Source: Tabrizicola sp. (lineage in GTDB: Bacteria; Pseudomonadota; Alphaproteobacteria; Rhodobacterales; Rhodobacteraceae). From it: 64,000 nucleotides of DNA. The stretch covers positions 1 through 64,000 of the forward strand of contig NZ_JAUXZE010000035.1 in NCBI RefSeq assembly GCF_030694085.1. The letters are read 5' to 3'. Position numbers and translations under genes: made by a program. Every line of letters begins with the position of its first letter. Position 1 is the first letter of the stretch. The notes below the pieces were generated by a model, which searched no databases, was not told the DNA's origin, and was given only the letters and a program-made list of their open reading frames with translations. Of this stretch, positions 27,610-37,430 are shown piece after piece.

Positions 27610-29166
27610 ATGGAGCTTGCCATCTTGTCCCTTCCCCTGATCGCTCTCGCGCCGCTTGTCTTGCTGGCCGCTGCTGGTCCCTTCGTCCTGCATCCCGGCC
27701 GTCGCCCTGGCCGCCTACCGCGTGTCGCCGAGGCAGCCGCGCTTGTCGCCCTTGCTCTAGGGCCTGCCGGTCTGCTCCAGCTCTGGCTGTCCGGCCCGCA
27801 GGTCCTGTCCTTTGGTGGCCTGGCGCTCTTGCGGCTGGATGCCATCAGCGTGACACTTGCGCTGCTTGTGGCTTTCGTCGGCTGGGCTGTCATCCGTTTC
27901 GCGTGCCGTCACCTGGACGGCGAAGCGCGGGAGGGTCGGTTCCACGGACTGTCGCTGGCCGCTATCGCCTCGGTCCTGCTGCTGGTTCAGGCGGCCAGCC
28001 TGCCGGTCCTGGTCCTGTCCTTCGTGGCAACGGGGCTGGTCCTGCGACAGCTTCTGCTGTTCTACCCCGACCGGCCCCAGGCGCAGCGGGCCGCCGCAAA
28101 GTTCATTCGGGTCTGGGCTGCTGGCGATGTGGCGCTGATCGCGGCCTCGGTCCTTCTGTGGCTCGGCCCGGGCACAGTCGACATTGCCGCGCTGACCGCC
28201 ACCCCGACCCTGCCCGGACTGGCGCAGCTGGCCGTCGCACTTCTGGTCCTGGCCGCCGCACTTAAGACCGCCGCCTTCCCGCTGCACGGCTGGCTGACCG
28301 AGGTGATGGAGGCCCCGACCCCCGTCTCGGCGCTGCTTCATGCCGGCATCATCAATTCGGGCGGGGTACTTCTGATCACGCTTTCAGGGCTGGTGCAGCA
28401 CAGCGCGGGCGCGATGGCGGCGCTGGTGGTGATCGGAGGCTTCACGGCGATCTTCGGGGCGCTTGTGATGCTGACGCAAAGTGCGGTGAAGACGGCACTG
28501 GCCTGGTCCACGGTGGCGCAGATGGGCTTCATGCTGCTGCAATGCGGGCTTGGCCTGTGGGCGCTGGCGCTTTTGCACATCGTCGCGCACTCGCTGTACA
28601 AGGCGCATGCCTTCCTGGCCTCGGGCGGGGCGGTGCGGGCGGTCAATGCCGTTCGCAAGCCCGGCCCCGTGGCGGCACCCGGCCTTGGGGCAGTGGCGCG
28701 GTCCTTCGCGCTGGCGCTGGTGCTGTATCTGGCCGTCGCCGCAGGATTCTCGGCCCTGGTGGGGGAAAAATCCCCGCAGGCGCTGGCGCTTGGCACAATG
28801 CTGATCTTCGGCGTCTCGTACCTGATCGCGCAGGGCCTGGCCGATACGGCACCCAGAGCCCTCACCCGCCGCACGGTCGCCGCCTCGCTGGGTGCGGCGC
28901 TGGCCTACTTCACCTTTCAGGTCCTCGCCCAGGCCATCTGGGGCCCCTTCCTACCCGCCGCCCCCATCGCAGGGCCGCTGGAATGGGCGCTGATCGTGCT
29001 GGCGGTCCTGTCCTTTGGCCTGGTCGCCTTTGCCCAGGCGCTGATCCCGCTTTGGGCGCACCACCCCTCGACTGCCGGGTTGCGCGTGCACCTTGCGAAC
29101 GGCCTTTATCTCAACGCGCTCCTCGACCGCCTGATCGGCGGCTACCGGACCGGCCCGAAATCCTGA
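27610..29166 (+). CDS. dabB: DabB, proton-conducting membrane subunit of the DAB inorganic-carbon transporter
   Basis: Inner-membrane protein of about 518 residues of the NuoL/MrpA-type proton-translocating family. It has about 14 helices and the conserved central segment [34 protein letters not shown], followed by a [22 protein letters not shown] helix. With DabA it forms the DAB complex, thought to couple cation flux to one-way hydration of CO2 to bicarbonate. The ATG at 27610 begins the first helix. The earlier ATG at 27541 lies in the operator region and is unlikely. dabA follows about 31 nt later. There is no respiratory complex I gene around it, which argues against a Nuo/Mrp role. Confidence 0.88.
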   Translation: MELAILSLPLIALAPLVLLAAAGPFVLHPGRRPGRLPRVAEAAALVALALGPAGLLQLWLSGPQVLSFGGLALLRLDAISVTLALLVAFVGWAVIRFACRHLDGEAREGRFHGLSLAAIASVLLLVQAASLPVLVLSFVATGLVLRQLLLFYPDRPQAQRAAAKFIRVWAAGDVALIAASVLLWLGPGTVDIAALTATPTLPGLAQLAVALLVLAAALKTAAFPLHGWLTEVMEAPTPVSALLHAGIINSGGVLLITLSGLVQHSAGAMAALVVIGGFTAIFGALVMLTQSAVKTALAWSTVAQMGFMLLQCGLGLWALALLHIVAHSLYKAHAFLASGGAVRAVNAVRKPGPVAAPGLGAVARSFALALVLYLAVAAGFSALVGEKSPQALALGTMLIFGVSYLIAQGLADTAPRALTRRTVAASLGAALAYFTFQVLAQAIWGPFLPAAPIAGPLEWALIVLAVLSFGLVAFAQALIPLWAHHPSTAGLRVHLANGLYLNALLDRLIGGYRTGPKS

Positions 29167-29197
29167 CCCGCGAAATCCTGATCCGATGGAGACCCCG

Positions 29198-31579
29198 ATG
29201 TTCCTCAAGCACAGCCAGATCGCCCCCGCACTTGCCTCGCAACTTCTGCAGGCCGCCGAGGCCGCCGCCCGCGCCATCCCGCCCGCCTTCCCGCTGGACG
29301 CGACCGTGGCCGTGAACCCCTTCCTCGGTCAGACGCACGAGGATCTGGCTCAGGCCTCAGCCCGGCTGGCGCGGGTGGCGGGGGTCGCCCTGACCCCGCC
29401 GCGCGCGGTCCTTGCCGACAAGGTCGCGGTGGGCAGAATCACCGATGACGACCTTGCCGCCGCCCTGATCGCCTCGCGCTCGCCGGTCAAGCCGCGCGAC
29501 CTGGCCTGGGTGAAGACCCGGATGCTGACGCCTGCCCCTGCCCCGCAGGCCCTGCCCACTGTGGCGCAACTTTCCGCACGGGCGACGGGAACCGACTGGC
29601 CCGCCGTGATCGACCGCAGCTTCGGCCTTTGGGCCGGGGGCTACTTCGACCGGGGCCAGGCGCTTTGGACGCCGCGGCCCGGACAGGACGCCTATGCCGC
29701 CTGGCGGGAATGGGCGACGCATGACCTCACGCCAGAGATCGCCGGGCTGACCGGCTTCTGCGCCCATGTGGCTCAGGCCCCCGACACCGCCGAGCGCGCC
29801 ATCCTGCGGGCGGGCGACCGGCTTGGCCTCACGGCCGAGGCAGCCGAGACCGCCTTCCACCGGCTGCTAGTCGACCTTGGCGGCTGGCCGATGCATGCAC
29901 GCTGGCTGCTGTGGCAGGCCGAACTTAAAGGCGGCACCGATGCCACGCTGACCGACCTTCTGGCGATCCGGCTGATCTGGGAAGAGGCGCTGCTGGCGCG
30001 CCACCCCGCCATCGCAACCGACTGGCAGGCCACGGTCGCCGCCCATGCCGAACCCCTGCTTCCCACGCCCGACCAGGCGCTGGATGCCGTCCTGCAGGAC
30101 GCGGCCGAGCGTGCCCACCAGCGCTCCATTGTCACCCTCCTCTCCGGCCCGGCCACCCGCTCTGGTCGCCCTGCCCTGCAAGCCGCCTTCTGCATCGACG
30201 TCCGCTCCGAAGTCCTGCGCCGGGCGCTGGAGGGTCAGTCGGATCAGATCGAGACCATCGGCTTTGCAGGCTTCTTCGGCCTGCCCGTCGCCCACCTGCC
30301 CGAGGGGACGGATGAATTGCAGGCCCATCTGCCCGCGCTTCTGAACCCCGCGCTGACCTCGACCAGCCACGGCAGCGACGCGATGGAGGCCGAAACCCGC
30401 ATCAAGGCCCGCGCCAAGCGCGCCTGGGGCCGGTTCCGGCAGGCGGCGGTCTCGTCCTTCGCCTTTGTCGAAGCGGCAGGTCCGGCCTATGGCGGCAAGC
30501 TGGTGCGTGACGCCCTGGGTCTTGGCGGCGACGGCATGGCCCCCGGCCCGATGCCGCAGATCGAAGGCGGGCTTTCCGCCGAAGCCAAGGCGCAAACCGC
30601 CGCCGCTGTCCTGCGGGCGATGAGCCTGACCGGGGGTCATGCCCGGCTGGTCCTGCTGATCGGCCACGGCGCGCAGGTGACGAACAACCCGCACGAAAGC
30701 GCCTATCACTGCGGCGCCTGCTGCGGCCAGACGGGCGAGGTCTCGTCCCGACTGCTTGCCGCCCTGCTGAACGACCCAGCAACCCGCGCGGGGTTACCCG
30801 CCCTGGGGCTGACGCTGCCCGAGGACACGGTTTTCGTCGCGGGCCTGCATGATACGGTGACGGACCATGTCACACTTTACCGCGACACGCCCGACCCGGA
30901 CCATGCTTCAGACCTGAGCCAGGCCCAAGTCTGGCTGACCGCCGCTGGCACCATTGCCCGGGCCGAGCGCGCCCTGCGGCTGCCGGGAGCCACGGGTGAA
31001 ACCCTTGCCAGCCGCGCCGCCGACTGGTCCGAGGTGCGGCCCGAATGGGGCCTTGCCGGATGTGCTGCCTTCATCGCCGCCCCGCGCAGCGCCACGGCAG
31101 GCCGCGACCTGCAGGGCCGCGCCTTCCTGCACAGCTACGACTGGCAGGCGGACCAGGGTTTCGGCACACTTGAGTTGATCCTGACAGCGCCCGTCGTTGT
31201 CGCCTCCTGGATCAGCCTGCAATACTTCGGCTCGACCGTCGCGCCGCAAGTGTTCGGCGGCGGCAACAAGCTGATCCACAATGTCGTCGGTGGGATCGGC
31301 GTCGTCGAAGGCAACGGCGGCCTCTTGCGCCCCGGCCTTCCGATCCAGACCATCCACGACGGCGAAGCCCCGGCGCATGACCCGTTGCGGCTCTCTGTGA
31401 TGGTCGAGGCCCCACTCGACGCCATGACCGAGATCCTGCGCAAGCATGACGGCGTCCGGCGGCTCTTCGACAACGGCTGGCTCCACCTCTTTGCGCTGAA
31501 GGATGGCCGTGTCGCGGCGCGCTACCAGCGCGGACTGACTTGGGATGCTGGCGAGGCAGTCACCAGTCTGGTAGCCTGA
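29198..31579 (+). CDS. dabA: DabA, carbonic-anhydrase-like subunit of the DAB inorganic-carbon transporter (DUF2309)
   Basis: Large cytoplasmic-face protein of 793 residues of the DUF2309/UPF0753 family. Numbered from this start, the zinc site expected for beta-carbonic-anhydrase-like DabA is visible: C332 and D334 in [16 protein letters not shown]490 in [12 protein letters not shown], and C509-equivalent C505 in [13 protein letters not shown]. The C-D and H-C spacings match Halothiobacillus DabA. It would hydrate CO2 to bicarbonate when bound to DabB. The ATG at 29198 has GGAG 6 nt upstream and is favoured over 29186, which has none. The complex suggests carbon-limited or autotrophic growth capacity; no RuBisCO is in the window. 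Confidence 0.9.
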   Translation: MFLKHSQIAPALASQLLQAAEAAARAIPPAFPLDATVAVNPFLGQTHEDLAQASARLARVAGVALTPPRAVLADKVAVGRITDDDLAAALIASRSPVKPRDLAWVKTRMLTPAPAPQALPTVAQLSARATGTDWPAVIDRSFGLWAGGYFDRGQALWTPRPGQDAYAAWREWATHDLTPEIAGLTGFCAHVAQAPDTAERAILRAGDRLGLTAEAAETAFHRLLVDLGGWPMHARWLLWQAELKGGTDATLTDLLAIRLIWEEALLARHPAIATDWQATVAAHAEPLLPTPDQALDAVLQDAAERAHQRSIVTLLSGPATRSGRPALQAAFCIDVRSEVLRRALEGQSDQIETIGFAGFFGLPVAHLPEGTDELQAHLPALLNPALTSTSHGSDAMEAETRIKARAKRAWGRFRQAAVSSFAFVEAAGPAYGGKLVRDALGLGGDGMAPGPMPQIEGGLSAEAKAQTAAAVLRAMSLTGGHARLVLLIGHGAQVTNNPHESAYHCGACCGQTGEVSSRLLAALLNDPATRAGLPALGLTLPEDTVFVAGLHDTVTDHVTLYRDTPDPDHASDLSQAQVWLTAAGTIARAERALRLPGATGETLASRAADWSEVRPEWGLAGCAAFIAAPRSATAGRDLQGRAFLHSYDWQADQGFGTLELILTAPVVVASWISLQYFGSTVAPQVFGGGNKLIHNVVGGIGVVEGNGGLLRPGLPIQTIHDGEAPAHDPLRLSVMVEAPLDAMTEILRKHDGVRRLFDNGWLHLFALKDGRVAARYQRGLTWDAGEAVTSLVA

Positions 31580-31601
31580 GCTTGCCCATCGGAGGTCCCC
31601 G

Positions 31602-33047
31602 CTAATGCGGTGCCCACATCATCGCGCGGCGGTCGGCAAGCAGGTCCTTCAGGCCGGGGTCGGGCTCGATGACGCCGGTCAGGACTGCGGGTTTCCGCAG
31701 ACAGGCCAGCGGCGCACCCGCGGCGACAGCGGCAAGGCGGCTTGCGCCTCGGGGGCCGGCCATGTCGGCCCCCTCGATCAGGCTGACCGGACGGTCAAGC
31801 GCGGTGGCCAGAAGCGACAGCCACAGCGCGCTGCGGGTCCCGCCGCCGACCACGGTGAAGCGTTCGGGACGAACGCCGACCTCCTTTTGCGCGGCGATGC
31901 AGTCGGCAAACTGGAAAGCCACGCCCTCCATCGTCGCGTAGGCCAACATGGCAGGGGTGACGCCGGGATGCAGCCCGGTGATGCGTCCGGTCATGTCCGG
32001 CCGGTTCAGCGGTGTGCGGATGCCGGTCAGGCAGGGCAAGAAGATCGGCGCGGCGGCAGGCCCTTCAGCCGCCACCAGGGCCGTCGCTTCGGCGTCCAGG
32101 TCGGGGACCGTCCGCCCGGTCAGCTGGGCGACCCAGTCGAGGCTCGCCGTCGCGGACATCACGACCCCCATCGAGAGATACACGTCGGGTACCACATGGG
32201 CCGAGGTCAGGATCGCCCGCTCCGGCCCAGGGTGAAAGGCCGCGTCGACGATGCAGGCGACGCCCGAGGTGCCGATGGTCAGAACCGCATCACCCGGCCG
32301 CGCGCCCCCTGCCCCCAGCGTCGAGCCCATGTTGTCCCCCGCCCCTGCCGCGACAGCGACCGGGCCAGCCATCCCCCAGCGCGCCAGAAGTTCTGGCTTC
32401 AGCCGACCCGCCTCGGCCCAGCTTGGCAGGACCGCAGGCAGATGGGCAGGGTCCCAGCCCACTGCCGCACACAAGGAAGGGTCCCACTGCCCCGATGCGA
32501 CGTCCAGCAGTTGCGTGCCGCCCGCGTCCGAAGGTTCGGTCGCGATCTCTCCCGTCAGCGCGAGGCGGACATAATCCTTGGTCAGCATCAGCATCCGCGC
32601 CCGGTCCATGAGCGCGGGCTCATGTTTCCGCAGCCACATCAGCTTTGGCGCAGTGATGCCGGGATCGGGCGTGCCGTTCGTCCGCCGTCCGATATCGGGG
32701 ACCGCCGCCAGCAATTCGGCGCATTCCGCCAGCGCACGCTGGTCGTTCCACAGCATCGCCGGGCGCAGGGGCCGCAGGTCCCTATCCAGGATCAGTGCCG
32801 CCAGCATCTGCCCCGACAGCCCGATACCCCGGACCGCAGCCATCTCCCTTGGGGCGCTGGCGGCAAGCCGGTCAAGGCAGGCAAAGACCGTCCAGACCCA
32901 AAGATCGGCCTGCTGCTCGGAGTATCCCACCTTCGGGCGACTGACCGCCACCGGCTCGGCCGCCACGGCGACGACCCGCGAAAGGTCCTCGATCAGCACC
33001 GCCTTGATGCCCGAGGTTCCAAGGTCGATCCCGATATGCAATGTCAT
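31602..33047 (-). CDS. xylB: Xylulokinase-like FGGY carbohydrate kinase
   Basis: FGGY-family kinase of 481 residues. The N-terminal phosphate-binding loop is HIGIDLGTSGIKAVLIE. The body has GLSGQMLAALILD, the catalytic-aspartate region TNGTPDPGITAPKLMWLRKHEP, and the C-terminal adenosine site TVVGGGTRSALWLSLLATALDRPV. It would phosphorylate D-xylulose or a related ketose from the neighbouring pathway. The start shares one nucleotide with the SorC stop (TGATG), so it is coupled to the regulator and is the last gene of the minus-strand arm of the sugar locus. Confidence 0.87.
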   Translation of the reverse strand: MTLHIGIDLGTSGIKAVLIEDLSRVVAVAAEPVAVSRPKVGYSEQQADLWVWTVFACLDRLAASAPREMAAVRGIGLSGQMLAALILDRDLRPLRPAMLWNDQRALAECAELLAAVPDIGRRTNGTPDPGITAPKLMWLRKHEPALMDRARMLMLTKDYVRLALTGEIATEPSDAGGTQLLDVASGQWDPSLCAAVGWDPAHLPAVLPSWAEAGRLKPELLARWGMAGPVAVAAGAGDNMGSTLGAGGARPGDAVLTIGTSGVACIVDAAFHPGPERAILTSAHVVPDVYLSMGVVMSATASLDWVAQLTGRTVPDLDAEATALVAAEGPAAAPIFLPCLTGIRTPLNRPDMTGRITGLHPGVTPAMLAYATMEGVAFQFADCIAAQKEVGVRPERFTVVGGGTRSALWLSLLATALDRPVSLIEGADMAGPRGASRLAAVAAGAPLACLRKPAVLTGVIEPDPGLKDLLADRRAMMWAPH

Positions 33048-34015
33048 CAGCCGCTTCCCAGCAGGGCGCGGGACGTGGCCTCGTCGGTGACCAGCGTGTT
33101 GACGACCCCCCGCTTCAGCACGGCCCGCACCACCGCAACCTTGTGCGGCCCTCCGGCGGCAAGGATGACGTTCGGGATTGGCCCAAGATCGTCCAGCCCG
33201 ATGCCGATGACCCGCTCGTTGATCGGATGCGCGATGGGATGGCCCTCGGCGTCGATCACCACGCCCAGCACGTCCCCCACCGCGCCCAACGCGCGCAGGT
33301 CCTCCATCGTGACATCGCCCGGCAACCCGTCGCGCATCAGAAGCGAGTTCTTCGAGATATCCCCCGCCGCCATGGCCAGGGCATCCACCCCCCGCAGCTT
33401 CTCCAGCACCTCGCGGAAGACGTCGAGCTGCATGATCGTGTCGCGGCTTTCGCGGCTGCCCGCATATAGCGGCGCGGTGAAATAGCTGTGCTGCGCCCCC
33501 AGAAGGTCGGCCAGTCGCGTGGTGATCTCGAAAGAGTTCAGGTCCGACCCGCGCGTGAGGCCGCCCATGACGCTGATCACCTCCAGGTCCGGCCGCTCCA
33601 TCGCCGCGACAAAGCGCGTGGCGATGTTCAGCGTGCCGCCCCAGGACATGCCGAACAGGCGCACGCGCGGGTCGACCAGCACTTCGGACAGAAGGTTCCC
33701 CAGCGCCGCGCCGACGATCATCTGCACATCGCGCGCGTCCATCGGCGCCGGCGCGACATAGGCCTGCCGCAACCCGAACCGGGCGCGAAGGGCGGCTTCC
33801 AGCTCGGCGCAGGCGGCGAAGGCGGTGTTGAAGGTGATGCGGACCAGGCCCCGCGCTGTCGCTTCCGACAGAGCCTTGTTGACCCGAAGGCGGGTCGCGC
33901 CCAGCTTCTCGGCCACCTTCTCCTGCGTCAGGCCCTCGACATGATAGGCCCAGGCGACCTGCGCCAGAAACCTCTCCTCGGTGTCGATCTGCGGAAGCTT
34001 CGGTGCGCGCGCCAT
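33047..34015 (-). CDS. SorC-family sugar-responsive transcriptional regulator
   Basis: Protein of 322 residues. The N-terminal helix-turn-helix (YHVEGLTQEKVAEKLGATRLRVNKALSEA, about 25-55) is followed by the SorC sugar-phosphate-binding domain with GMSWGGTLNIA, SVMGGLTRGSDLNS, LAMAAGDISKNSL and AAGGPHKVAVVRAVLK. SorC regulators usually respond to a phosphorylated sugar intermediate and bind the promoter of their own transport operon. It lies inside the ABC operon, 7 nt downstream of a permease, and overlaps xylB. The inverted repeat at 37309-37343 in the divergent promoter region is a candidate target. Confidence 0.88.
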   Translation of the reverse strand: MARAPKLPQIDTEERFLAQVAWAYHVEGLTQEKVAEKLGATRLRVNKALSEATARGLVRITFNTAFAACAELEAALRARFGLRQAYVAPAPMDARDVQMIVGAALGNLLSEVLVDPRVRLFGMSWGGTLNIATRFVAAMERPDLEVISVMGGLTRGSDLNSFEITTRLADLLGAQHSYFTAPLYAGSRESRDTIMQLDVFREVLEKLRGVDALAMAAGDISKNSLLMRDGLPGDVTMEDLRALGAVGDVLGVVIDAEGHPIAHPINERVIGIGLDDLGPIPNVILAAGGPHKVAVVRAVLKRGVVNTLVTDEATSRALLGSG

Positions 34016-34022
34016 CTGGACC

Positions 34023-34850
34023 CTACTTCACGGCCCCCATCGTCAGGCCCCGGACCAGGTGCTTCGACGCAAGAAGCGCGAAAATCAAGACCGGAACCAC
34101 GATCAGCGTCGAGGTCGCCATGATCTTTCCATACGGCACGTCGTAGCCTTCCATGAAGGTCACGGCCATCGCGGGTGCGGTCTTGGCGGCCTTGGGGGCC
34201 AGGATGTAGGCGAAGAGCAGTTCATTCCAGCTGAAGATGAACGACAGGATGCTGCTGACGGCGACGCCGGGCATTGCCAGAGGCAGGCAGATTGACCGGA
34301 AGATCCGCCACTGGCTCGCGCCCTCCAGCATCGCCGCCTCGTCCAGTTCCCGCGGGATCGACCGGAACTGATCGGTGCAGATCCAGATCACGATGGGAAG
34401 GGTGAAGGTCAGATACATCAGGATCAGCGCAAGATGGGTGTCGCGCAGGCCCAACTCGCGGCTGATCAGGAAGACCGGGAAGGCCAGCACGACGGGGCTG
34501 ACGAAACGGTTGGTGATGAACCAGAACCACAGGTCGGTCTTGCCGCGAAACTCGAACCGGGCCAACGCGTAGGCGGCCGGGGTGCCCAGACCCACGGCCA
34601 GCGCCGTGGTGCAGACGGCGACGATGATCGAGTTGATCAATGCGGGGCCGACCTTGTCGACGAACAGCACCTCCCAGTAGTTCGCCAGCGTCGGCGTGAA
34701 CCACCAGACCGGCGGGGATTCGAGCGCGACAACCTGGGTCTTCAGGCTGGTCGTGACCATCCAGTAGAAGGGAAATACGCAGAAGAGGCCGATAAGCAGA
34801 AGGAGCACGCCTTCACCCCAAAGGCTGCGGCGTTGGATGGGGGCGGCCAT
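34023..34850 (-). CDS. Carbohydrate ABC transporter permease, MalG-like (CUT1)
   Basis: Inner-membrane permease of 275 residues with about six helices and the EAA loop RSIPRELDEAAMLEGASQWRIFRSICLPLAMPG that contacts the ATPase. The ATG at 34850 is preceded by GAGGTCC. A frame to 34877 exists, but the upstream residues are not typical. Its start region is part of a 22-nt sequence repeated at 34957-34978, where it spans the stop codon of the upstream permease. The ancestral junction was probably a tight TGA-C-ATG spacing later split by a hairpin element. Confidence 0.88.
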   Translation of the reverse strand: MAAPIQRRSLWGEGVLLLLIGLFCVFPFYWMVTTSLKTQVVALESPPVWWFTPTLANYWEVLFVDKVGPALINSIIVAVCTTALAVGLGTPAAYALARFEFRGKTDLWFWFITNRFVSPVVLAFPVFLISRELGLRDTHLALILMYLTFTLPIVIWICTDQFRSIPRELDEAAMLEGASQWRIFRSICLPLAMPGVAVSSILSFIFSWNELLFAYILAPKAAKTAPAMAVTFMEGYDVPYGKIMATSTLIVVPVLIFALLASKHLVRGLTMGAVK

Positions 34851-34978
34851 GTCAGCGGACCTCCAAGCGGGGCTCATCGCTTCCTTGCGGTCGCTCTTCG
34901 CAGGGGCGGCTCAGCGAAGAGCGACCGGAGGGAAGCGATGAGCGGCGGTTCAGACAGGCGGCCATGTCAGCGGACCTC
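34842..34978. repeat. Palindromic element flanked by a 22-nt direct repeat between two permease genes
   Basis: A 22-nt sequence starting GGCGGCCATGTCAGCGGACC occurs at 34842-34863 and again at 34957-34978. Between the copies lies a long hairpin with arms at 34872-34901 and 34914-34943, 28 of 30 positions complementary, and a 12-nt loop. One copy of the direct repeat carries the MalG-like start codon and the other carries the MalF-like stop codon. This looks like insertion of a hairpin element together with duplication of the junction. Confidence 0.85.
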
Positions 34979-35851
34979 GCGGTAGAAGAGGCGGATGTAA
35001 AGGCGGGCGAGAACGATCGTGATCGCCAGCATGATGATCGACTGCGCCGCGGCCATGCCGATGTCGAACTGGCGGTTGCCCACACGCTCGATCAGGACGG
35101 CAATGAACTCCGTTGCGGACCCCGGCCCGCCGCGGGTCATGGTGAAGGGCATGTCGAACAGCTTCAGCGTATCGGCGGTGCGCAGGATCAGGACGGCGAC
35201 CAGACTGGGGATCAGGAACGGCAGCTGCACATAGCGCAGCACCGTCCAGTTCGATTTCGTCTCCAGCTTCGCGGCTTCTTCGATTTCGGGTGGGACGGTC
35301 GACAGGCCCGCGAGGAGGACCAGCGCCACGAAGGGCGTCCACTGCCAGATATCCCACATCACCACGGCGATGAATGCATTTGTCGGATCACCGATGAAAT
35401 TGATTGCATCCACGCCGATCCAGCCCAGCATCTGATTGATGACACCGTATTTCTGGTTCAGCATCACCTGCGCCAGAAGGCCGACGACGGCATAGGTCGT
35501 CGCCATCGGCAGCACCAGCGACAACCGCGCCAGGGTCTTCCAGAACGTCAGCCCCGGCCGGTGCAGGACCAGTGCGATCAAGAGGCCCAACGCGATCTGG
35601 ATCGGCACCGCGATGATGAACAAAAGCCCGGTGCGCCCCATCGCCTGCCAGAAGACCGGGTCGGTCAGAACGGCCCCGTAATTCTCCAGCCCCACAAAGC
35701 GTTGCTGGGCCAGTTTCGTCAGGTTGAAGTAGTGCAGGCTTTTCCAGACCGCATAAAGCAGCGGCGCGATGCCCACGATGGCCAGCGCCGCGACGGCGGG
35801 GCCAAGGAAGGCGGCGATCGTGCGCCGGGGCACGCGGAACGACATGGACAC
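34967..35851 (-). CDS. Carbohydrate ABC transporter permease, MalF-like (CUT1)
   Basis: Inner-membrane permease of 294 residues with about six helices (TIAAFLGPAVAALAIVGIAPLLYAVWKSL first). The EAA loop reads STVPPEIEEAAKLETKSNWTVLRYVQLPFLIPSL. It pairs with the MalG-like permease to form the translocation channel. It lies 98 nt downstream of the binding-protein gene. Its stop codon TGA sits in one copy of the 22-nt direct repeat that flanks the hairpin element at 34864-34956. Confidence 0.88.
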   Translation of the reverse strand: MSMSFRVPRRTIAAFLGPAVAALAIVGIAPLLYAVWKSLHYFNLTKLAQQRFVGLENYGAVLTDPVFWQAMGRTGLLFIIAVPIQIALGLLIALVLHRPGLTFWKTLARLSLVLPMATTYAVVGLLAQVMLNQKYGVINQMLGWIGVDAINFIGDPTNAFIAVVMWDIWQWTPFVALVLLAGLSTVPPEIEEAAKLETKSNWTVLRYVQLPFLIPSLVAVLILRTADTLKLFDMPFTMTRGGPGSATEFIAVLIERVGNRQFDIGMAAAQSIIMLAITIVLARLYIRLFYREVR

Positions 35852-35949
35852 CTCGCTTCGGTCTGCGGTCAGTCAGGCCCCCGCCACGGGGACGGAGGCC
35901 TGGTCATGCCTTTCGGCACGTCTCCTGGGAGGAGATTACAGCGGCCCGA

Positions 35950-37290
35950 TCACTGGGCCAGAGGCTTCTTGCCGTCGTAGTAGCCGGCCTCGGCAAGGAC
36001 CGCTTCCATCTTCTCGCCGATCATCTTGGAGCCTTCCTCGATGCTGACTTCACCCAGCATGATCTTGGTGCCCCATTCCTGCACGATCTCGGTGATCGCG
36101 GGCCATTCGGCAAAGCGCGGACGGAACTCCGGCACGCCTTCCTGCCAGCTTTCGACCAGTGCCGGGATGAACTTGTAGGTCGCGGCCAGGGCCGGATCGG
36201 CATAGGCGGACTGCCGTGCCGGGACGCCACCCATCTCCAGGTACTTGCCGGCATTGGCCTTCGAGGTCACCCACTGGATGAAAAGCCACCCCGCCGCCTG
36301 CTCGGCTTCGTCCGCCTGGGAAGCGACGGCCAGCGAGAAGCCGCCAAGTGCCGGTTTGCGGCCTGCCGGTCCGGTCGGTTCCGGTGCGATTTCAACGCAG
36401 TCCGCGACTTTCGAGGTCTCGGGGCTGACGACGGTCGAATAGAAGGCCGACCATTCGGTGATCATCGCGACATCGCCTTGCGCGAAGGCGTTCACCGTCT
36501 CGGCATGGTCATAGGCGACGATGCCTTCGGGCATGAACTTCATCAGGTCCTGGCGGAACTGCAGGCCGGCCTGGGATTCCGCCGACAGCAAATTCGACTT
36601 GAACTCCGCGTTCAGGAACGAGCCACCAAAGGGCCACAGGAAGCGCGCGAAGCTGTCGGCCGACTGCGTCTCGTTGCGCTTGGACTGCAGCGCGTAGGCG
36701 TACTTGCCGTCCTTGGTCAGCGCCGGGCCGTAGGTGTCCATGACGTCAGCCCAAGTCGCGGGCGGAGCGTCGAAACCGGCGTCCTTCAACATGCACTTGT
36801 TGTAGAACAGCAGGCCCGAATAGTTGTCAAAGGGCAGCCCGTAGTTCACCCCGTTCCACGACCCGAAGGCGTCCAGCACCAGCGGGAAGAAGTCGGCCAT
36901 GTCCAGCTCGGGATCGGCGAGTTCCGGGTTGCTGATAAAGGTCTCGGACGGGACGACCCAGCCGTTTTCGGCGAAGTTGCCCATCCACACCAGGTCGATA
37001 AGTGCGATGTCGAGGTCCCCTCCGGCCACGAAGTCGCGCACCTGTTCGCCCAGCGCGTTCTCATATGGAACGGTGGTGTAGTTGACCTTGATCCCGGTCG
37101 CCGCCTCGAATTCCGGCAACATCTTGATCGCGGCGTTGTAGCCCGGACGATCCAGGAACAGCACTTCCAGCTCGGTCCCGGCATAGGGCTTTGCGGCCTC
37201 TTCCAGCGACCAGGCCTGCGCCGCGCCGGCAAGGCCAGCAAGCGACGCGGACGCCAGCGCAAGCGCGCTGACATGCGACTTGAGTTTCAT
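35950..37290 (-). CDS. Extracellular sugar-binding protein of the CUT1 ABC transporter
   Basis: Periplasmic solute-binding protein of 446 residues (SBP family 1). The signal peptide is MKLKSHVSALALASASLAGL, ending AGAAQA before WSLEEA. The mature domain has typical segments EVLFLDRPGYNAAIKMLPEFEAATGIKVNY, DIALIDLVWMGNFAENG and VAMITEWSAFYS. The ligand is probably a monosaccharide or sugar alcohol given the neighbours. The ATG at 37290 follows AGGGAGG; an upstream open frame to 37404 is not used. It is the first gene of SBP-permease-permease-SorC-kinase and is divergent from the ATPase operon. Confidence 0.9.
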   Translation of the reverse strand: MKLKSHVSALALASASLAGLAGAAQAWSLEEAAKPYAGTELEVLFLDRPGYNAAIKMLPEFEAATGIKVNYTTVPYENALGEQVRDFVAGGDLDIALIDLVWMGNFAENGWVVPSETFISNPELADPELDMADFFPLVLDAFGSWNGVNYGLPFDNYSGLLFYNKCMLKDAGFDAPPATWADVMDTYGPALTKDGKYAYALQSKRNETQSADSFARFLWPFGGSFLNAEFKSNLLSAESQAGLQFRQDLMKFMPEGIVAYDHAETVNAFAQGDVAMITEWSAFYSTVVSPETSKVADCVEIAPEPTGPAGRKPALGGFSLAVASQADEAEQAAGWLFIQWVTSKANAGKYLEMGGVPARQSAYADPALAATYKFIPALVESWQEGVPEFRPRFAEWPAITEIVQEWGTKIMLGEVSIEEGSKMIGEKMEAVLAEAGYYDGKKPLAQ

Positions 37291-37308
37291 TGTAACCTCC
37301 CTAAGGTT

Positions 37309-37343
37309 CAGCGTTGCAGAGTTGACTTCCATTTGTAACGCTG
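37309..37343. promoter_or_regulatory. Candidate operator in the divergent sugar-locus promoter region
   Basis: CAGCGTT (37309-37315) and AACGCTG (37337-37343) form an inverted repeat with 21 nt between the arms, about two helical turns apart centre to centre. It lies between the binding-protein gene and the ATPase gene, with AT-rich CATATAAATG just to its right. The locus encodes a SorC regulator, the likely ligand. Confidence 0.45.
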
Positions 37344-37430
37344 CACATATAAATGTATCGAAACCGGGATGAGTCAACCGGAAAAATCGCAGACGCGCGG
37401 CCAAGGGCGGCGCAAGGGGAAGGGGTCGGC

